DNA of 64,000 nucleotides from positions 1,600,501-1,664,500 of the forward strand of contig NC_019703.1 of the NCBI RefSeq assembly GCF_000317045.1. Reading direction: 5' to 3'. A program made the position numbers and the translations under genes. The DNA comes from Geitlerinema sp. PCC 7407 (GTDB taxonomy: Bacteria > Cyanobacteriota > Cyanobacteriia > PCC-7407). The notes beneath the pieces were generated by a model that saw only the letters and a program-made list of their open reading frames with translations, was not told the origin of the DNA and did no database searches. Shown one piece after another: positions 43,650 through 55,252 of this stretch. Within the stretch, counting starts at the first letter, position 1; each line of letters starts with the position of its first letter.

Positions 43650-45704
43650 ATGAATGCTAAACCTGTCTCATCAGATTATCCGCGGACCGCAGAGTCAGTG
43701 GCTATCCCGGTTATCCCGATCGAGCCGCCAGAACTCGTGGAGACAACTGACTTGATGGCTAAGGAGACGCCAATGGCGCGGGAGCGGGCGATCGAGCAGA
43801 TCTCGCTCACAGAGGCCGAGGCGATCGCCCTACGCTACGACCCCCAGGTCATTGCCGCCTACTATCGCCGCCGCCCCCTCCAAGTTTGGTGGCGCATGCT
43901 CAGCATCATCTGGCCTTTCCTGACCTTTGGTGTGGCGATCTGGTGGGACAAGCGAACCCGGCGAGTCAAGGCCAATGAGCGCAAGCGGGCCGTTCGTCTT
44001 CGGGAGATGCTAACGACTTTGGGACCGGCCTACATCAAGGTCGGTCAGGCTCTGTCAACCCGTCCGGACCTGGTGCCGCCCCTCTACCTCGAAGAGCTGG
44101 CCCAGCTCCAGGATCAGCTCCCCCCTTTCCCCAATGAGGTAGCCTATCGCTTCATCGAAGAGGAACTGGGCGATCGCCCCGAGTACATCTACGCTGAGCT
44201 GAGCCCCAACCCCATTGCGGCGGCTTCCCTGGGCCAGGTGTACAAAGGCCGGCTCAAGAGCGGCGAAGTCGTCGCGGTCAAGGTCCAGCGCCCTGGCCTG
44301 GCCCAGCAGGTCACTCTAGACCTCTACATTTTGCGGGGTTTATCGGCGTTTATTCAGCGCACGGTTGGCCGGGTTCGCAGCGATCTGGTTGCCATCATGG
44401 ACGAGTTTGGCAGCCGCATCCTGGAAGAAATGGACTACACCCAGGAAGGCCGCAACGCCGAGCGCTTTGCGGAGCTCTACGGGCATCTCAAGGACATCTA
44501 CGTGCCCCAGATCTATTGGCAGTACACCAATCGGCGTGTCCTGACCATGGAGTGGATCACCGGCACGAAGCTGACGCGGCCCCAAGAGATCCGAGAGCAA
44601 AACATCGATGCCGGATATTTGGTCGAAGTGGGGGTCCAGTGCTCCCTGCGACAGCTCCTGGAGCACGGCTTTTTCCACGCCGATCCCCACCCTGGCAACC
44701 TCCTGGCCACACCAGATGGCAAGCTGGCCTATCTCGACTTTGGCATGATGAGCGAGGTTAAGCCCTATCAGCGCTATGGCCTGATCGAAGCGGTGGTCCA
44801 CATGGTCAACCGAGATTTTGAGGGGCTGGCCCAGGACTACGTCAAGCTGGAATTTTTGACGCCGGATACGGATTTGACGCCGATTATTCCGGCCCTGGCG
44901 AACGTGTTCACAAACGCCCTAGGGGCGAGTGTTGCGGAGCTCAACTTCAAGAGCATCACGGATCAGCTCTCGGAGCTGATGTACGAGTACCCCTTCCGGG
45001 TGCCGGCCTACTACGCGCTGATTATTCGCTCTTTGGTGACCCTAGAGGGCATCGCCATCAACGTGGATCCAGAGTTCAAGGTGCTCAGCAAGGCCTATCC
45101 CTACGTGGCCAAGCGCCTGCTGACGGACCCGGCACCGGAACTGCGCACTTCTCTGCGAGATTTGCTGTTCAAGGAAGGCAGCTTCCGCTGGAATCGCCTG
45201 GAAAACCTCCTGCGGAATGCGCGCGGCAGCGATGACTATGACCTAAATAAGGCGGTCAATCAGGCGACGGAGTTTCTGTTTTCGGAGCGGGGGACCTTCA
45301 TTCGCGATCGCCTGGTCGAGGAGATCGTCAAGAGTGTGGACGTCTTGGGACGCAACGCTCTCTATCGCTTTACCCATGCGCTTCAGGAGCGAGTGGGCCT
45401 GGCGGTGAGCACGACGGCCCCTGACCCAGCCGATCAGCAGACGTTGGAGCATATTCAGCGAATCATCGGAATTCTGCGTGAAACCCCGGGCTTCAACCCG
45501 GTCCAGACCGCGTCGGCGCTGTCGCAGGTGCTGGCAAAGCCGGAGCTCTACCAGATGGGCCAGCAAATCGCGGGCGGACTGACCCAGCGCTTGGTGGCGC
45601 GGCTGATCCGGGAGATGCTGGTGGAGTCTCTCTCCGATGAGCCGATCTCTGCCCGCAAGGGGCCTGTGCCGTCGGTGCCGAGGCTGCCCGCAGCTCAGCG
45701 CTAG
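43650..45704 (+). CDS. ABC1/UbiB-family atypical kinase
   Basis: A 684-residue member of the ABC1/ADCK/UbiB family. Diagnostic text is LGPAYIKVGQALSTRPDLVPPLYLEELAQLQD, AAASLGQVYKG (the Ala-rich nucleotide loop), VAVKVQRPG and FHADPHPGNLL with LDFGMMSE. An N-terminal extension of about 80 residues and one hydrophobic segment (WWRMLSIIWPFLTFGVAIWW) precede the kinase-like fold. In bacteria and plastids such proteins support prenylquinone or tocopherol metabolism by ATP-dependent lipid extraction. Cyanobacteria carry several paralogues and I cannot say which this is. Confidence 0.92.
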   Translation: MNAKPVSSDYPRTAESVAIPVIPIEPPELVETTDLMAKETPMARERAIEQISLTEAEAIALRYDPQVIAAYYRRRPLQVWWRMLSIIWPFLTFGVAIWWDKRTRRVKANERKRAVRLREMLTTLGPAYIKVGQALSTRPDLVPPLYLEELAQLQDQLPPFPNEVAYRFIEEELGDRPEYIYAELSPNPIAAASLGQVYKGRLKSGEVVAVKVQRPGLAQQVTLDLYILRGLSAFIQRTVGRVRSDLVAIMDEFGSRILEEMDYTQEGRNAERFAELYGHLKDIYVPQIYWQYTNRRVLTMEWITGTKLTRPQEIREQNIDAGYLVEVGVQCSLRQLLEHGFFHADPHPGNLLATPDGKLAYLDFGMMSEVKPYQRYGLIEAVVHMVNRDFEGLAQDYVKLEFLTPDTDLTPIIPALANVFTNALGASVAELNFKSITDQLSELMYEYPFRVPAYYALIIRSLVTLEGIAINVDPEFKVLSKAYPYVAKRLLTDPAPELRTSLRDLLFKEGSFRWNRLENLLRNARGSDDYDLNKAVNQATEFLFSERGTFIRDRLVEEIVKSVDVLGRNALYRFTHALQERVGLAVSTTAPDPADQQTLEHIQRIIGILRETPGFNPVQTASALSQVLAKPELYQMGQQIAGGLTQRLVARLIREMLVESLSDEPISARKGPVPSVPRLPAAQR

Positions 45705-45749
45705 ACGGGGCGATCGCCTGTGTCTCTGCCCAGCACGCACTGAAATAAC

Positions 45750-45777
45750 AAAGCCAGGGAGTCTTCCCTGGCTTTTT
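45750..45777 (+). terminator. Intrinsic terminator of the ABC1/UbiB gene
   Basis: AAGCCAGGGA pairs with TCCCTGGCTT around a GTCT loop, followed by a T run, 45 bases after the stop. On the minus strand the A-flank also makes it usable in reverse for the convergent HmpF-like gene. Confidence 0.9.
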
Positions 45778-45895
45778 GATTGTTTGGTTCTCAGGCAGAT
45801 CGGCCAGAGCAGGGCCTTGGGCTGAGATGGGGGGCGGGGATTGTGAACGGAACCGGCGATCGCTAGTCCGGATCGCCCCGTCGAAGCGATCCGGA

Positions 45896-46387
45896 TTAGC
45901 GATCGTCTTCCTCGTCCAGATCCAGGGCTGGAAACTCGAGCTGGATGTTGAACTGGGCCGCGACGTCTTCGAGATACTTCTTTTGTCGCTTGAGCGTGTC
46001 TTCGAGGATCTGGATTTGCTCGCGGCGGGCTTCCACTTCCAGGGCTTTGCGACCGATCTCCTGGCTTTGGAGGGTCAGCTCCTGACGCCACTGCTCAGCG
46101 CGATCGCTCTCTTCCTTGAGAAAGCTTGGCGTGACGCCATTGGTCAGAAACGTCTGGAGAACCTCCAGAACCCAGTCCTTGGCATCGTCGACGCGCAGCA
46201 CTTGGCGATCGCTCGACAGGTCCACCAGCACCAGCACCCCTTCATTGACGACGACCGTCTCGCTGGTTAGGACCAGTTCGTCTGCGCTCAAGACAGTCCA
46301 AGTGTGCTCAGATTCTTGCTGCGCCAGCAGCCGCAGTTCTGTCTTACCCAGGAAGCCCTTTTTCTGCACTTGGGCTAAATACAGCAT
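45896..46387 (-). CDS. Short HmpF N-terminal-domain-like protein
   Basis: A 163-residue protein. Its N-terminus (MLYLAQVQKKGFLGKTELRLLA and VLVLVDLSSDRQV) resembles the start of the pilus-motility taxis protein HmpF, which continues into a long coiled coil of several hundred residues. Here only about 90 residues of that domain and a short coiled coil (WRQELTLQSQEIGRKALEVEARR, then IQILEDTLKRQKKYL) are present, ending in an acidic DEEDDR tail. It may be a paralogue or regulator of HmpF; this is inference from resemblance. It lies 144 bases before the valS 3' end on the same strand. Confidence 0.6.
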   Translation of the reverse strand: MLYLAQVQKKGFLGKTELRLLAQQESEHTWTVLSADELVLTSETVVVNEGVLVLVDLSSDRQVLRVDDAKDWVLEVLQTFLTNGVTPSFLKEESDRAEQWRQELTLQSQEIGRKALEVEARREQIQILEDTLKRQKKYLEDVAAQFNIQLEFPALDLDEEDDR

Positions 46388-46489
46388 TGCCGACTCCTAC
46401 CACATTCCGCAAAACGGCTTTGAACAAAGAGAGGACGGATAGCTGACCCATTCAAGAGAATGCACCCTCATTGATGGCTGCCGTCCAGA

Positions 46490-46518
46490 AACCAGAAGCG
46501 CAAGGCGTGCTCCTGGTT
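46490..46518 (-). terminator. Hairpin between valS and the HmpF-like gene
   Basis: On the minus strand AACCAGGAGC can pair with GCTTCTGGTT (10 pairs, one G:U) around a 9-base loop, 14 bases after the valS stop. No U-tract follows. Confidence 0.4.
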
Positions 46519-46531
46519 CCTGCTGGCTCAT

Positions 46532-49258
46532 TTACAGGCGGCTGAGGCGATTTTTGAGAATCTCGGCCTGGACTTGCAGCTCGCTGAGGCGATCGCGCGC
46601 ACCCTGCACGACATCCGCCGGTGCCTTGTCTACAAACTTGGCATTTCCCAGGCGTCCAGCGAGGGCGGTCGCCTCTGCCTCGATTTTGCCCAGATCCTTC
46701 TCCATTTTTGTCCGCAGAGCGTCCACGTCCACAATGTCGCTCAGGGGCATGATGACCTGTACGGTGCCCGTCACCCCCACAATGGTGCGCTTCAGGGCCG
46801 TGTCGTCCTGGGTCTGGACAATGCTTAGCTCCTCTACCCGAGCCAGATCGCGAATATAGGTCGCTCCTTGCTCGAGGGTTTGGCGCTCGGCCGCCTGCTC
46901 ACTTTGGAGAATCGCCTGAATCTTGAGACCGGGCTTGACGCCGGTTTCGGCCCGCAGATTGCGCAGGGTCCGGATCACGCCAATGATGCGCTCAAACTCC
47001 TCCTCCAGGGCTGGGTTGAGCAGGCCCGCTTGAACAACCGGGTATGGCTCCACGGCCAAGCAGCGATCGTCGCCCGTCTGGTTGAGGGTGTGCCAAATCT
47101 CCTCCGTGATGTGGGGCATGAAGGGATGGAGCAGCTTGAGAATGCCGTCGAGGATGTGGGCGAGGGTCTGCTGCGCGACGCGGCGGCCCGGCCCTTCGGT
47201 TTGGAGCCGCGATTTCGCCAGCTCGATGTACCAGTCGCAGAAGTCGCCCCAGATAAATTCGTACAGCTCGCGGGCGGCTTCTCCCAGGCCGTGGTGATCG
47301 ATGTTGTGGCTGACGCGCTGCACCACCCCATTAAAGCGGGACAAAATCCAGCGATCGCACAATTCCAGCGCTGCCTCGTCCGGTGCCCCCAGCTGAGCCG
47401 GGGTTTGGCCGTCCAGGTTCATCATCACGAAGCGAGACGCGTTCCACAGCTTGTTGGTGAAGTTGCGCGCTTCCTCCACCGTGGAGGACTCGTCGGTCTT
47501 GCGGTTGTACTCCAGCCGGATATCTTGACCCGCGCCGGTAATCTCCCGAATCAAGGCGTAGCGCAGGGCGTCCGTGCCGTATTTGTCGATCAGCACCAGC
47601 GGATCAATGCCGTTGTTGGCCGACTTCGACATTTTCTTGTTGTTTTCGTCCCGGACCAGGCCGTGGATGTACACCGTCTTGAAGGGCATCTGGCCGGTAA
47701 AGTGGCCAGCCATCATGGTCATCCGCGCCACCCAGAAGAAGATGATGTCAAAACCGGTCACCAGGGTACTGGTGGGATAGTAGGTCGCCAGATCCGCAGT
47801 CTTCTCAGGCCAGCCGAGGGTCGAGAAGGGCCACAGACCCGAGGAGAACCAGGTGTCGAGGACGTCGGGATCCTGGACGAGCTGGGCACCTGCGCCGTAC
47901 TTTTCTTGGGCCTGGGCGATCGCCGCCTCTTCGCTGCGCGCCACCACAAAGGGCGTGTGGTCCGTGATCTCGCCCCCCGTCTCGCTGACAACGTACCAAG
48001 CCGGGATCTGGTGTCCCCACCAGAGCTGCCGCGAGATACACCAGTCCCGCAGGTTCACCAGCCAGTCGCGGTAGACCTTGGTCCAGCGCTCCGGCACAAA
48101 AGCCGGCTCCTGACTGCCGTCTAGGGCCGTCAGCGCTCGCTGAGCCAGGGGCTCGATCTTCACAAACCACTGGGTCGACAGCAGCGGCTCGACCGGCACC
48201 TTGCCGCGATCGCTGTAGGGCACTGAGTGGCGGTAGTCTTCCACCTTCACCAGTGCCCCCTCCTCTTCGAGGCGAGCCACCACGTTCTTGCGCGCCACAA
48301 AGCGGTCCTGGCCTTCGAAAGGACCGGCATTCTCGTTGAGCGTGCCGTCCTTGTGCATCAAGTTGATAAACGGCAAATTGTGGCGACGCCCCATCTCAAA
48401 ATCGTTAGGGTCGTGGGCTGGCGTCACTTTCACACAGCCCGTCCCAAACTCAGGGTCCACCAGCTCATCGGCAATAATCGGAATCTGGCGGCCCATGATC
48501 GGCAGCGTCAGCGTTTTGCCAATGAGGCTCTGGTAGCGCGGGTCTTGAGGATTGACGGCCACAGCCGTATCGCCCAGCATCGTCTCGGGGCGCGTCGTCG
48601 CCACCTCAACAAAGCCCGATCCATCGCTGAGGGGATAGCGGAAGTGCCACAGATGGCCGTCTACTTCCTTGGGTTCCACCTCCAAATCCGACACGGCTGA
48701 CTGGCTAGCAGGGCACCAGTTCACCAGATAGTTGCCCCGATAGATCAGGCCCTCGTCGTAGAGCTGAACAAATGCCTCTAGAACTGCCTTCGACAGCCCT
48801 TCGTCCATGGTGAAGCGCTCGCGGCTCCAGTCCACGGACACGCCCAGCCGCCGCAGCTGCCGCACAATTGTGCCGCCAGACTCTTGGCGCCACGCCCAGG
48901 CCCGCTCCAGAAACTTCTCGCGGCCGATGTCGTAGCGCGTCTTGCCCTCCGCCTTCAGCTGCTTTTCCAAAATGGTCTGGACTGCGATGCTGGCGTGGTC
49001 GGTGCCGGGTAGCCAAAGCGTGTTGCGGCCCCGCATCCGCTGGTAGCGCGTCAGTACGTCCATGATGGACATGTTGAGGGCGTGGCCCATGTGCAGGCTG
49101 CCCGTCACGTTGGGGGGCGGAATCACGATGCAGTACGGCTCGCCTTCCTGCTCGGGATCGGCCTGAAAGACCTGATGGGCTTCCCAGTACTGCTGCCATC
49201 GGGCCTCAGTGTCCACAGGATCATATTGGGTTGGCAGGGAGGGAGTCGTTGCAGTCAT
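46532..49258 (-). CDS. valS: Valyl-tRNA synthetase
   Basis: A 908-residue class Ia synthetase. HIGH-type motif is HMGH in [15 protein letters not shown], the KMSKS motif is complete ([13 protein letters not shown]), and the C-terminal coiled coil ([22 protein letters not shown]) is present. The CP1 editing domain lies between about residues 180 and 350. In some cyanobacteria ValS carries a CAAD membrane domain; none is found in this copy, but a free-standing CAAD gene lies at 55253-55705. ATG at 49258. Confidence 0.97.
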   Translation of the reverse strand: MTATTPSLPTQYDPVDTEARWQQYWEAHQVFQADPEQEGEPYCIVIPPPNVTGSLHMGHALNMSIMDVLTRYQRMRGRNTLWLPGTDHASIAVQTILEKQLKAEGKTRYDIGREKFLERAWAWRQESGGTIVRQLRRLGVSVDWSRERFTMDEGLSKAVLEAFVQLYDEGLIYRGNYLVNWCPASQSAVSDLEVEPKEVDGHLWHFRYPLSDGSGFVEVATTRPETMLGDTAVAVNPQDPRYQSLIGKTLTLPIMGRQIPIIADELVDPEFGTGCVKVTPAHDPNDFEMGRRHNLPFINLMHKDGTLNENAGPFEGQDRFVARKNVVARLEEEGALVKVEDYRHSVPYSDRGKVPVEPLLSTQWFVKIEPLAQRALTALDGSQEPAFVPERWTKVYRDWLVNLRDWCISRQLWWGHQIPAWYVVSETGGEITDHTPFVVARSEEAAIAQAQEKYGAGAQLVQDPDVLDTWFSSGLWPFSTLGWPEKTADLATYYPTSTLVTGFDIIFFWVARMTMMAGHFTGQMPFKTVYIHGLVRDENNKKMSKSANNGIDPLVLIDKYGTDALRYALIREITGAGQDIRLEYNRKTDESSTVEEARNFTNKLWNASRFVMMNLDGQTPAQLGAPDEAALELCDRWILSRFNGVVQRVSHNIDHHGLGEAARELYEFIWGDFCDWYIELAKSRLQTEGPGRRVAQQTLAHILDGILKLLHPFMPHITEEIWHTLNQTGDDRCLAVEPYPVVQAGLLNPALEEEFERIIGVIRTLRNLRAETGVKPGLKIQAILQSEQAAERQTLEQGATYIRDLARVEELSIVQTQDDTALKRTIVGVTGTVQVIMPLSDIVDVDALRTKMEKDLGKIEAEATALAGRLGNAKFVDKAPADVVQGARDRLSELQVQAEILKNRLSRL

Positions 49259-49377
49259 GGAAGATTTTAGTGCAATGAAAAAGTGCTTGCCGGGAGTTTC
49301 CCTAACGATTGTGCCACACAGGTTTGCGTCCGGCGGTTTGAGCCGGTGCTCTTGAGGGCTGCGGGCGGCCCGGATCG

Positions 49378-49414
49378 AAAAAGGGCGATCGCCCTCAAAA
49401 CGCGATCGCCCCCT
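49378..49414 (-). terminator. Terminator of prk made with two HIP1 octamers
   Basis: Two GCGATCGC copies (49385-49392 region and 49402-49409) can pair with each other, or the first can fold alone as AGGGCGATCGCCCT. On the minus strand the fold is followed by five T. It lies about 25 bases behind the prk stop. Confidence 0.75.
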
Positions 49415-49437
49415 TCTTCGGACACCTGAACGGTAGT

Positions 49438-50448
49438 TTAAGCGTTGGCAGGCGTAGCTACCTTTGCCTCCCTCGAAGTCAGGCGCTCATAGGTCGCCCG
49501 CATCTTCAGACCCGTTAGCACCTGGAACAGGCCGGTACCATTGTTCGAGCCGGGGTAGTCGCGGTGCTGAAGCAGCAGGTGAGTCATTTCACCGTAGTAC
49601 TTCGTCGAAGTGTTGCTCAGGTGATTCTCGATGTAGCTCACTTCCTCTAGGTTGTCGAACTGGCCGTCAACCTCCAGGATCGAGACCTCGTGACCGTAGT
49701 ACGAGTCCGGACCGTAGTACATCTTGATACCCGGATAGGAGCAGGTCAGCTTGCGACCGCAGGGCGTCCAGTGGATCGTCGAACCCTCGTCAAAGAGGTA
49801 GACCGGATCAAACCCTTCAACACCGTCGCGCTGGATCATCTGCACGCGGAGCACCTTCCGCTCAGTGTCATCCTTGATCAGCTGAGTCGGCAGCACGCGG
49901 ATCACGACATTAGCAAATTCCTTCTGAGGATCGATGTAGGCCGTGAAGTCCGGTTTGCGGGAGTTGATCGACGCAATCACGTCATCGTAGGTGTGGCCGC
50001 GCTCAGCCATGTCGCGCTGGATCTTCCAGGCGATCTTCACCTCGTCGCTGATGTCGAGATAGACGCTGAAGTCAAGCAGTTCACGCACCCGCGCATCATA
50101 GAGAGGATGAAGACCCTCTACCACGATGATGTGGTTCGGCTCGATCCGCTCTGGCGGATCAATCTCGCCGGTTTCGTGATTGTAGATTGGTTTATCAATC
50201 GCCTGACCGTTCTTGAGCGCTTTGATTTGCTCATACATCAGGTCAAAATTGTTTGCCTTCGGATTGAGGGCGGTCACCCCTGCTTCCTTGCGCTGCTTCC
50301 GGTCGAGACTGTGATAGTCATCCAAACAGATGACCGTGATGAAGTCCTTCCCGAACAGATCTTCCAGTCGGCGCAGGAAAGTCGACTTGCCGCATCCAGA
50401 GTCTCCGGCAACGCCAATCAGAACCACACGGTCCGGCTTACTGGTCAT
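49438..50448 (-). CDS. prk: Phosphoribulokinase
   Basis: A 336-residue PRK, the Calvin-Benson enzyme that makes ribulose 1,5-bisphosphate from ribulose 5-phosphate and ATP. The P-loop is GDSGCGKS (residues 15-22). Redox cysteines are Cys19 and Cys41 (VICLDDYHS) plus the C-terminal pair Cys230 and Cys236 (TPCGRKLTC); the same four positions control the enzyme by thioredoxin and by CP12/GAPDH complex formation in Synechococcus. ATG at 50448. It is divergent from petH, so a shared control region couples two photosynthetic genes. Confidence 0.98.
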   Translation of the reverse strand: MTSKPDRVVLIGVAGDSGCGKSTFLRRLEDLFGKDFITVICLDDYHSLDRKQRKEAGVTALNPKANNFDLMYEQIKALKNGQAIDKPIYNHETGEIDPPERIEPNHIIVVEGLHPLYDARVRELLDFSVYLDISDEVKIAWKIQRDMAERGHTYDDVIASINSRKPDFTAYIDPQKEFANVVIRVLPTQLIKDDTERKVLRVQMIQRDGVEGFDPVYLFDEGSTIHWTPCGRKLTCSYPGIKMYYGPDSYYGHEVSILEVDGQFDNLEEVSYIENHLSNTSTKYYGEMTHLLLQHRDYPGSNNGTGLFQVLTGLKMRATYERLTSREAKVATPANA

Positions 50449-50660
50449 AGGTTCCCTCTAAACGATAAAAACAGTTCACTAAAAAGAAAATCTTGCGGAT
50501 GCCCAAAACAGTCCCAAGGTCTTCTAAGCAGCTTTCAATGGATACACTGGAACCCCAGTTGAAGCACGCAGAAACCAGGACAGCGGCCGCGATAAGTAAC
50601 CCTACCGCCGCCTGCAACGGAAGATCCGAGCCAGCGTAACTAGGTATTAATACTACCCAT

Positions 50661-50676
50661 GTAGGATAGATCCTAC
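50661..50676. promoter_or_regulatory. Perfect dyad upstream of prk
   Basis: GTAGGAT at 50661-50667 and ATCCTAC at 50670-50676 are exact inverted repeats two bases apart, 213 bases upstream of prk. It could be an operator; no regulator can be named. Confidence 0.4.
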
Positions 50677-50964
50677 CAGACTCGGAATTCCCCAACAAGT
50701 TTGTCGCGCTTCGAATCATCCCGCTTAAATACTAATGCTAAGGTTTCGCGGTGCATTTTTATTAAAACTGCGTCATCAACAACAGCAGAGAGATGGCTTT
50801 TCTGGGTATTGTGACCCCACGGCCCGGAGCGAGGCACCTGTAGCCCTCTGTGGGCCTCGAAGCCAAGGACCGATGGGTGCAGCTTCCCAATGCTACGCTA
50901 AATTATGAACCTGGCTCTTGTCGCCTGATTAAGTTCTGGTGACAAAACTGGTTTAGGGTGATAA

Positions 50965-52251
<1,287 letters not shown>

Positions 52252-52370
52252 AGCAAGGGCGAATTTTGAAAGTCGCTTGCGCTTTTTGAGGTGGCAAATT
52301 GACTGAGTTTGGGCAGCGATCGCAGGTAGGTTCCTGAGGTGCTGATCCCGATAGCTCAAAAATTTTCCAG

Positions 52371-52416
52371 AAGGGATCGCTGAAGGGGAAATGCCTCTTT
52401 GGCGATCCCTTTTGTC
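52371..52416 (+). terminator. Terminator of petH
   Basis: AAGGGATCGC at 52371-52380 pairs with GCGATCCCTT at 52402-52411, with further pairing inside and a TTTTG after it, 120 bases after the petH stop. Confidence 0.65.
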
Positions 52417-52517
52417 GCGATCGCGGCTTGACCCAAAAATTTTGCTGGGGGAAATGGGCGGGGAGGCCGTCTGGGCTAGCCCTAAACCCCTACAATTGTC
52501 TGTGTTGAATCGTTTGC

Positions 52518-53867
52518 GTGGACCAAGAGACTGTGGCTTTTCAGGTAGGCTTGTTGGGTTTGGGAACGGTGGGAACTGGGACCATGCAGATTTTGCTGGA
52601 TCCGGATCAGCGCCATCCGCTGCTGCGCGAGCTGGAGGTCTATCGGGTGGGGGTGCGCTCCCTCGATAAGCCGCGAAGCGTGGATTTGCCGCCTGAGAAG
52701 TTCACGACGGATTTGGAGTCGATTGTCACGGATCCGGCCGTGGATGTGGTGATCGAGGTGATTGGCGGTTTGGAGCCAGCGCGATCGCTGATTTTGCAGG
52801 CGATCGCCCACGGCAAGCACGTGGTGACGGCAAACAAGGCCGTGATTGCCCGCTATGGTGACGAGATTTTCACGGCGGCCAATGCGGCTGGGGTCTATGT
52901 GCTGCTAGAGGCGGCGGTGGCGGGCGGTATTCCGGTGATTGAGCCGCTCAAGCAGTCCCTGGGCGTGAACCGGATCCAGGCCGTGACGGGCATCGTAAAC
53001 GGGACGACCAACTACATCCTGACGCGGATGCAGCGCGAGGGTGGCGACTTCGCCGAGATTTTGGCCGATGCCCAGCGCCTGGGCTACGCGGAGGCCGATC
53101 CCACCGCGGATGTGGACGGCCTGGATGCAGGGGACAAGATCGCGATTTTGGCCTCTCTGGCCTTCAATGGCCGGATCAATCTGGAGAAGGTGCACCGAGA
53201 GGGCATTCGCAGCGTCAGCGCGGCGGACATCACCTATGCGGAGCGGCTGGGCTTTGTGATCAAGCTGCTGGCGATCGCCCGTCGCTTGGAGGGCGTGGCC
53301 GCCGATGGTCAGCCCCAGCTCGAGGTGCGGGTCCATCCGACCCTGGTGCCGACGACCCACCCCTTGGCCAGCGTCAGCGATGTTTACAACGCGATTTTGA
53401 TTGAGGGCGATCCCATCGGTCAGGTGATGTTCTTTGGGCCGGGAGCCGGGGCAGGCCCCACCGCGAGCGCTGTGGTGTCGGACGTGCTCAACATCGCGGC
53501 CATTCTCAAGGTGGGCCGCGAAGCGGCGACCTCCGACGAGACGCGCAAGCACCTGCCCCTCGATCCCCTGCTGGCCTGCTCCCACCAGCACTACTGCGCC
53601 ATCGCTCCCATGGAGGACTTGGTGACGCGGTTCTACGCGCGCTTTTTGACCCATGATCAGCCTGGGGTGATTGGCAAGCTGGGGACGTGCTTTGGCGATC
53701 GCGGCGTGAGCCTAGAGTCCATCGTTCAAACGGGGCTCCGGGACTCCCTGGCCGAGATCGTGGTCGTGACCCACGATGTGCGGGAGGGCAACTTCCGACA
53801 GGCGCTGGATGACATCCGAGCCATGGGCGCTGTGGAGAGCATCCCCAGCGTGCTGCGGGTGCTCTAA
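52518..53867 (+). CDS. hom: Homoserine dehydrogenase
   Basis: A 449-residue enzyme that reduces aspartate semialdehyde to homoserine, the branch point to threonine, methionine and isoleucine. NAD(P) loop is GLGTVGTG (residues 14-21); catalytic region VNGTTNYILTRM, EADPTADVDGLDAGDKIAILASLAF; a C-terminal ACT domain (from about 365: QPGVIGKLGTCFGDRGVSLESI) predicts feedback control by threonine. Homology starts at GTG 52518, so a GTG start is used. ldh follows after 96 bases. Confidence 0.95.
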   Translation: MDQETVAFQVGLLGLGTVGTGTMQILLDPDQRHPLLRELEVYRVGVRSLDKPRSVDLPPEKFTTDLESIVTDPAVDVVIEVIGGLEPARSLILQAIAHGKHVVTANKAVIARYGDEIFTAANAAGVYVLLEAAVAGGIPVIEPLKQSLGVNRIQAVTGIVNGTTNYILTRMQREGGDFAEILADAQRLGYAEADPTADVDGLDAGDKIAILASLAFNGRINLEKVHREGIRSVSAADITYAERLGFVIKLLAIARRLEGVAADGQPQLEVRVHPTLVPTTHPLASVSDVYNAILIEGDPIGQVMFFGPGAGAGPTASAVVSDVLNIAAILKVGREAATSDETRKHLPLDPLLACSHQHYCAIAPMEDLVTRFYARFLTHDQPGVIGKLGTCFGDRGVSLESIVQTGLRDSLAEIVVVTHDVREGNFRQALDDIRAMGAVESIPSVLRVL

Positions 53868-53963
53868 TTCCAGAATTGCGCTGAATCCGTCCTGAGCACG
53901 ACAAACTTTTGGGGGGAGCTAAAGTAGCCTAGACCTTGAGTTGCGATGTCTGGGTAGTTGCCT

Positions 53964-54962
53964 ATGTTTGACACTCTGTTTTCCAACACCTTTGAGGCCT
54001 CGAGCCAGCGTCGCCCCTTGCCCCGCCGCAAGGGCGTGATCATCGGCACTGGACAGGTAGGGATGGCGATCGCCTACGCCATGCTGATCCAGAACACCCT
54101 GGATGAAATGGTGCTGGTGGACGTCAACCGCGACAAAGCCGAAGGCGAAGTAATGGACTTGGTCCATGGCCTTCCCTTTGTCGAGCCGACGCGCATCATG
54201 GCCGGTACCCTGGCTGACGGCAGCGACGCCGACATCGTGATCATCACAGCCGGTGCCAAGCAGCGACCAGGTGAGACGCGCCTGGATTTGGTGCAGCGCA
54301 ATGTGGCCATCTTCAAGGACATGATCCCAGAGATTGTTCGCCACTGCCCAGACGCCTTGCTGCTGGTGGTCAGCAACCCCGTAGACATCATGACCTACGT
54401 GACGCTGCGCCTGTCCGGCTTCCCGAGTCACAGCGTCCTGGGCTCTGGGACGGTGCTCGATACGGCGAGATTTCGCTATCTGCTGGCCCAGAAGCTGACA
54501 ATCGACCCGCGCAGCCTGCACGCCTACATCATCGGTGAGCACGGTGATAGCGAGGTGCCGGTGTGGAGCAAGGCGAATATTTCGGGAATGAACCTGTGTG
54601 AATCGGGCCTGGTGGCCTGTGACGAGGGCGATCGCGCGCTGCTGGAGTCCATCTTCGAGCAGACCCGCAACGCCGCCTACGAGATCATCCAGCGCAAAGG
54701 CGCCACCTGCTACGCCATCGGTCTGGGAGTCACCCAAATCGTTCAGGCGATTTTGCGCGATCAAAATCGGGTCATGACCGTCAGCACCCTGCTCCAGGGG
54801 CAGCACGGCCTAGAAAACCTGTGCTTGAGCCTGCCGGCCGTGGTCAACCGTTCGGGGGTGAGCCGCATTCTCAACTTGTCTCTGCCTGAGACTGAGCTTG
54901 CCCAGCTTCGTCACTCTGCGGAAACGCTGCAAGCGGTGATTCGTGAGCTGGATCTTTCTTGA
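53964..54962 (+). CDS. ldh: L-lactate dehydrogenase
   Basis: A 332-residue NAD-dependent dehydrogenase of the LDH/MDH family. The Rossmann loop is GTGQVGMA (residues 28-35). Substrate specificity: Gln100 in [11 protein letters not shown], the position that is Gln in LDH and Arg in MDH; the catalytic His is in [14 protein letters not shown]. This fits lactate formation in dark fermentation. The start is ATG 53964 rather than TTG 53958. Its position behind hom may be coincidental. Confidence 0.9.
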   Translation: MFDTLFSNTFEASSQRRPLPRRKGVIIGTGQVGMAIAYAMLIQNTLDEMVLVDVNRDKAEGEVMDLVHGLPFVEPTRIMAGTLADGSDADIVIITAGAKQRPGETRLDLVQRNVAIFKDMIPEIVRHCPDALLLVVSNPVDIMTYVTLRLSGFPSHSVLGSGTVLDTARFRYLLAQKLTIDPRSLHAYIIGEHGDSEVPVWSKANISGMNLCESGLVACDEGDRALLESIFEQTRNAAYEIIQRKGATCYAIGLGVTQIVQAILRDQNRVMTVSTLLQGQHGLENLCLSLPAVVNRSGVSRILNLSLPETELAQLRHSAETLQAVIRELDLS

Positions 54963-55252
54963 TCTGCGCGCCAAATGCGATCGCCCTTTGCACACCTTAG
55001 AAACCTGGATGAAAGGGTGATTTCTCAATACGAAAAAGCGCGAATGTCCTAATGCTCAGAGAGCTTAATTCTTCTTTACAATATTGAGCTTTCCTTCCGA
55101 GATTGCCTTGCAATTTGTAAAGCTCTGCACTAGTGTCAGGTATGTTTGAGAAAGAGCCGCCCTTTGGGCGCAGCAGCGTGGTGCTTTGACTGGAAACTGG
55201 TTCCAAACCAAGCCAGTAAGCACCTTTCAGTCGTTATTATTCGGGCAAAACG

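Noticed and set aside
46868-48124. 418-codon plus-strand frame opposite valS
   Set aside because: It is a shadow of the GC-rich valS reading frame; valS is complete with all class I motifs and the shadow has no domain.
50644-50656. NtcA-like site upstream of petH
   Set aside because: Spacing is GTA-N7-TAC, one base short of consensus, and no suitable -10 box follows.
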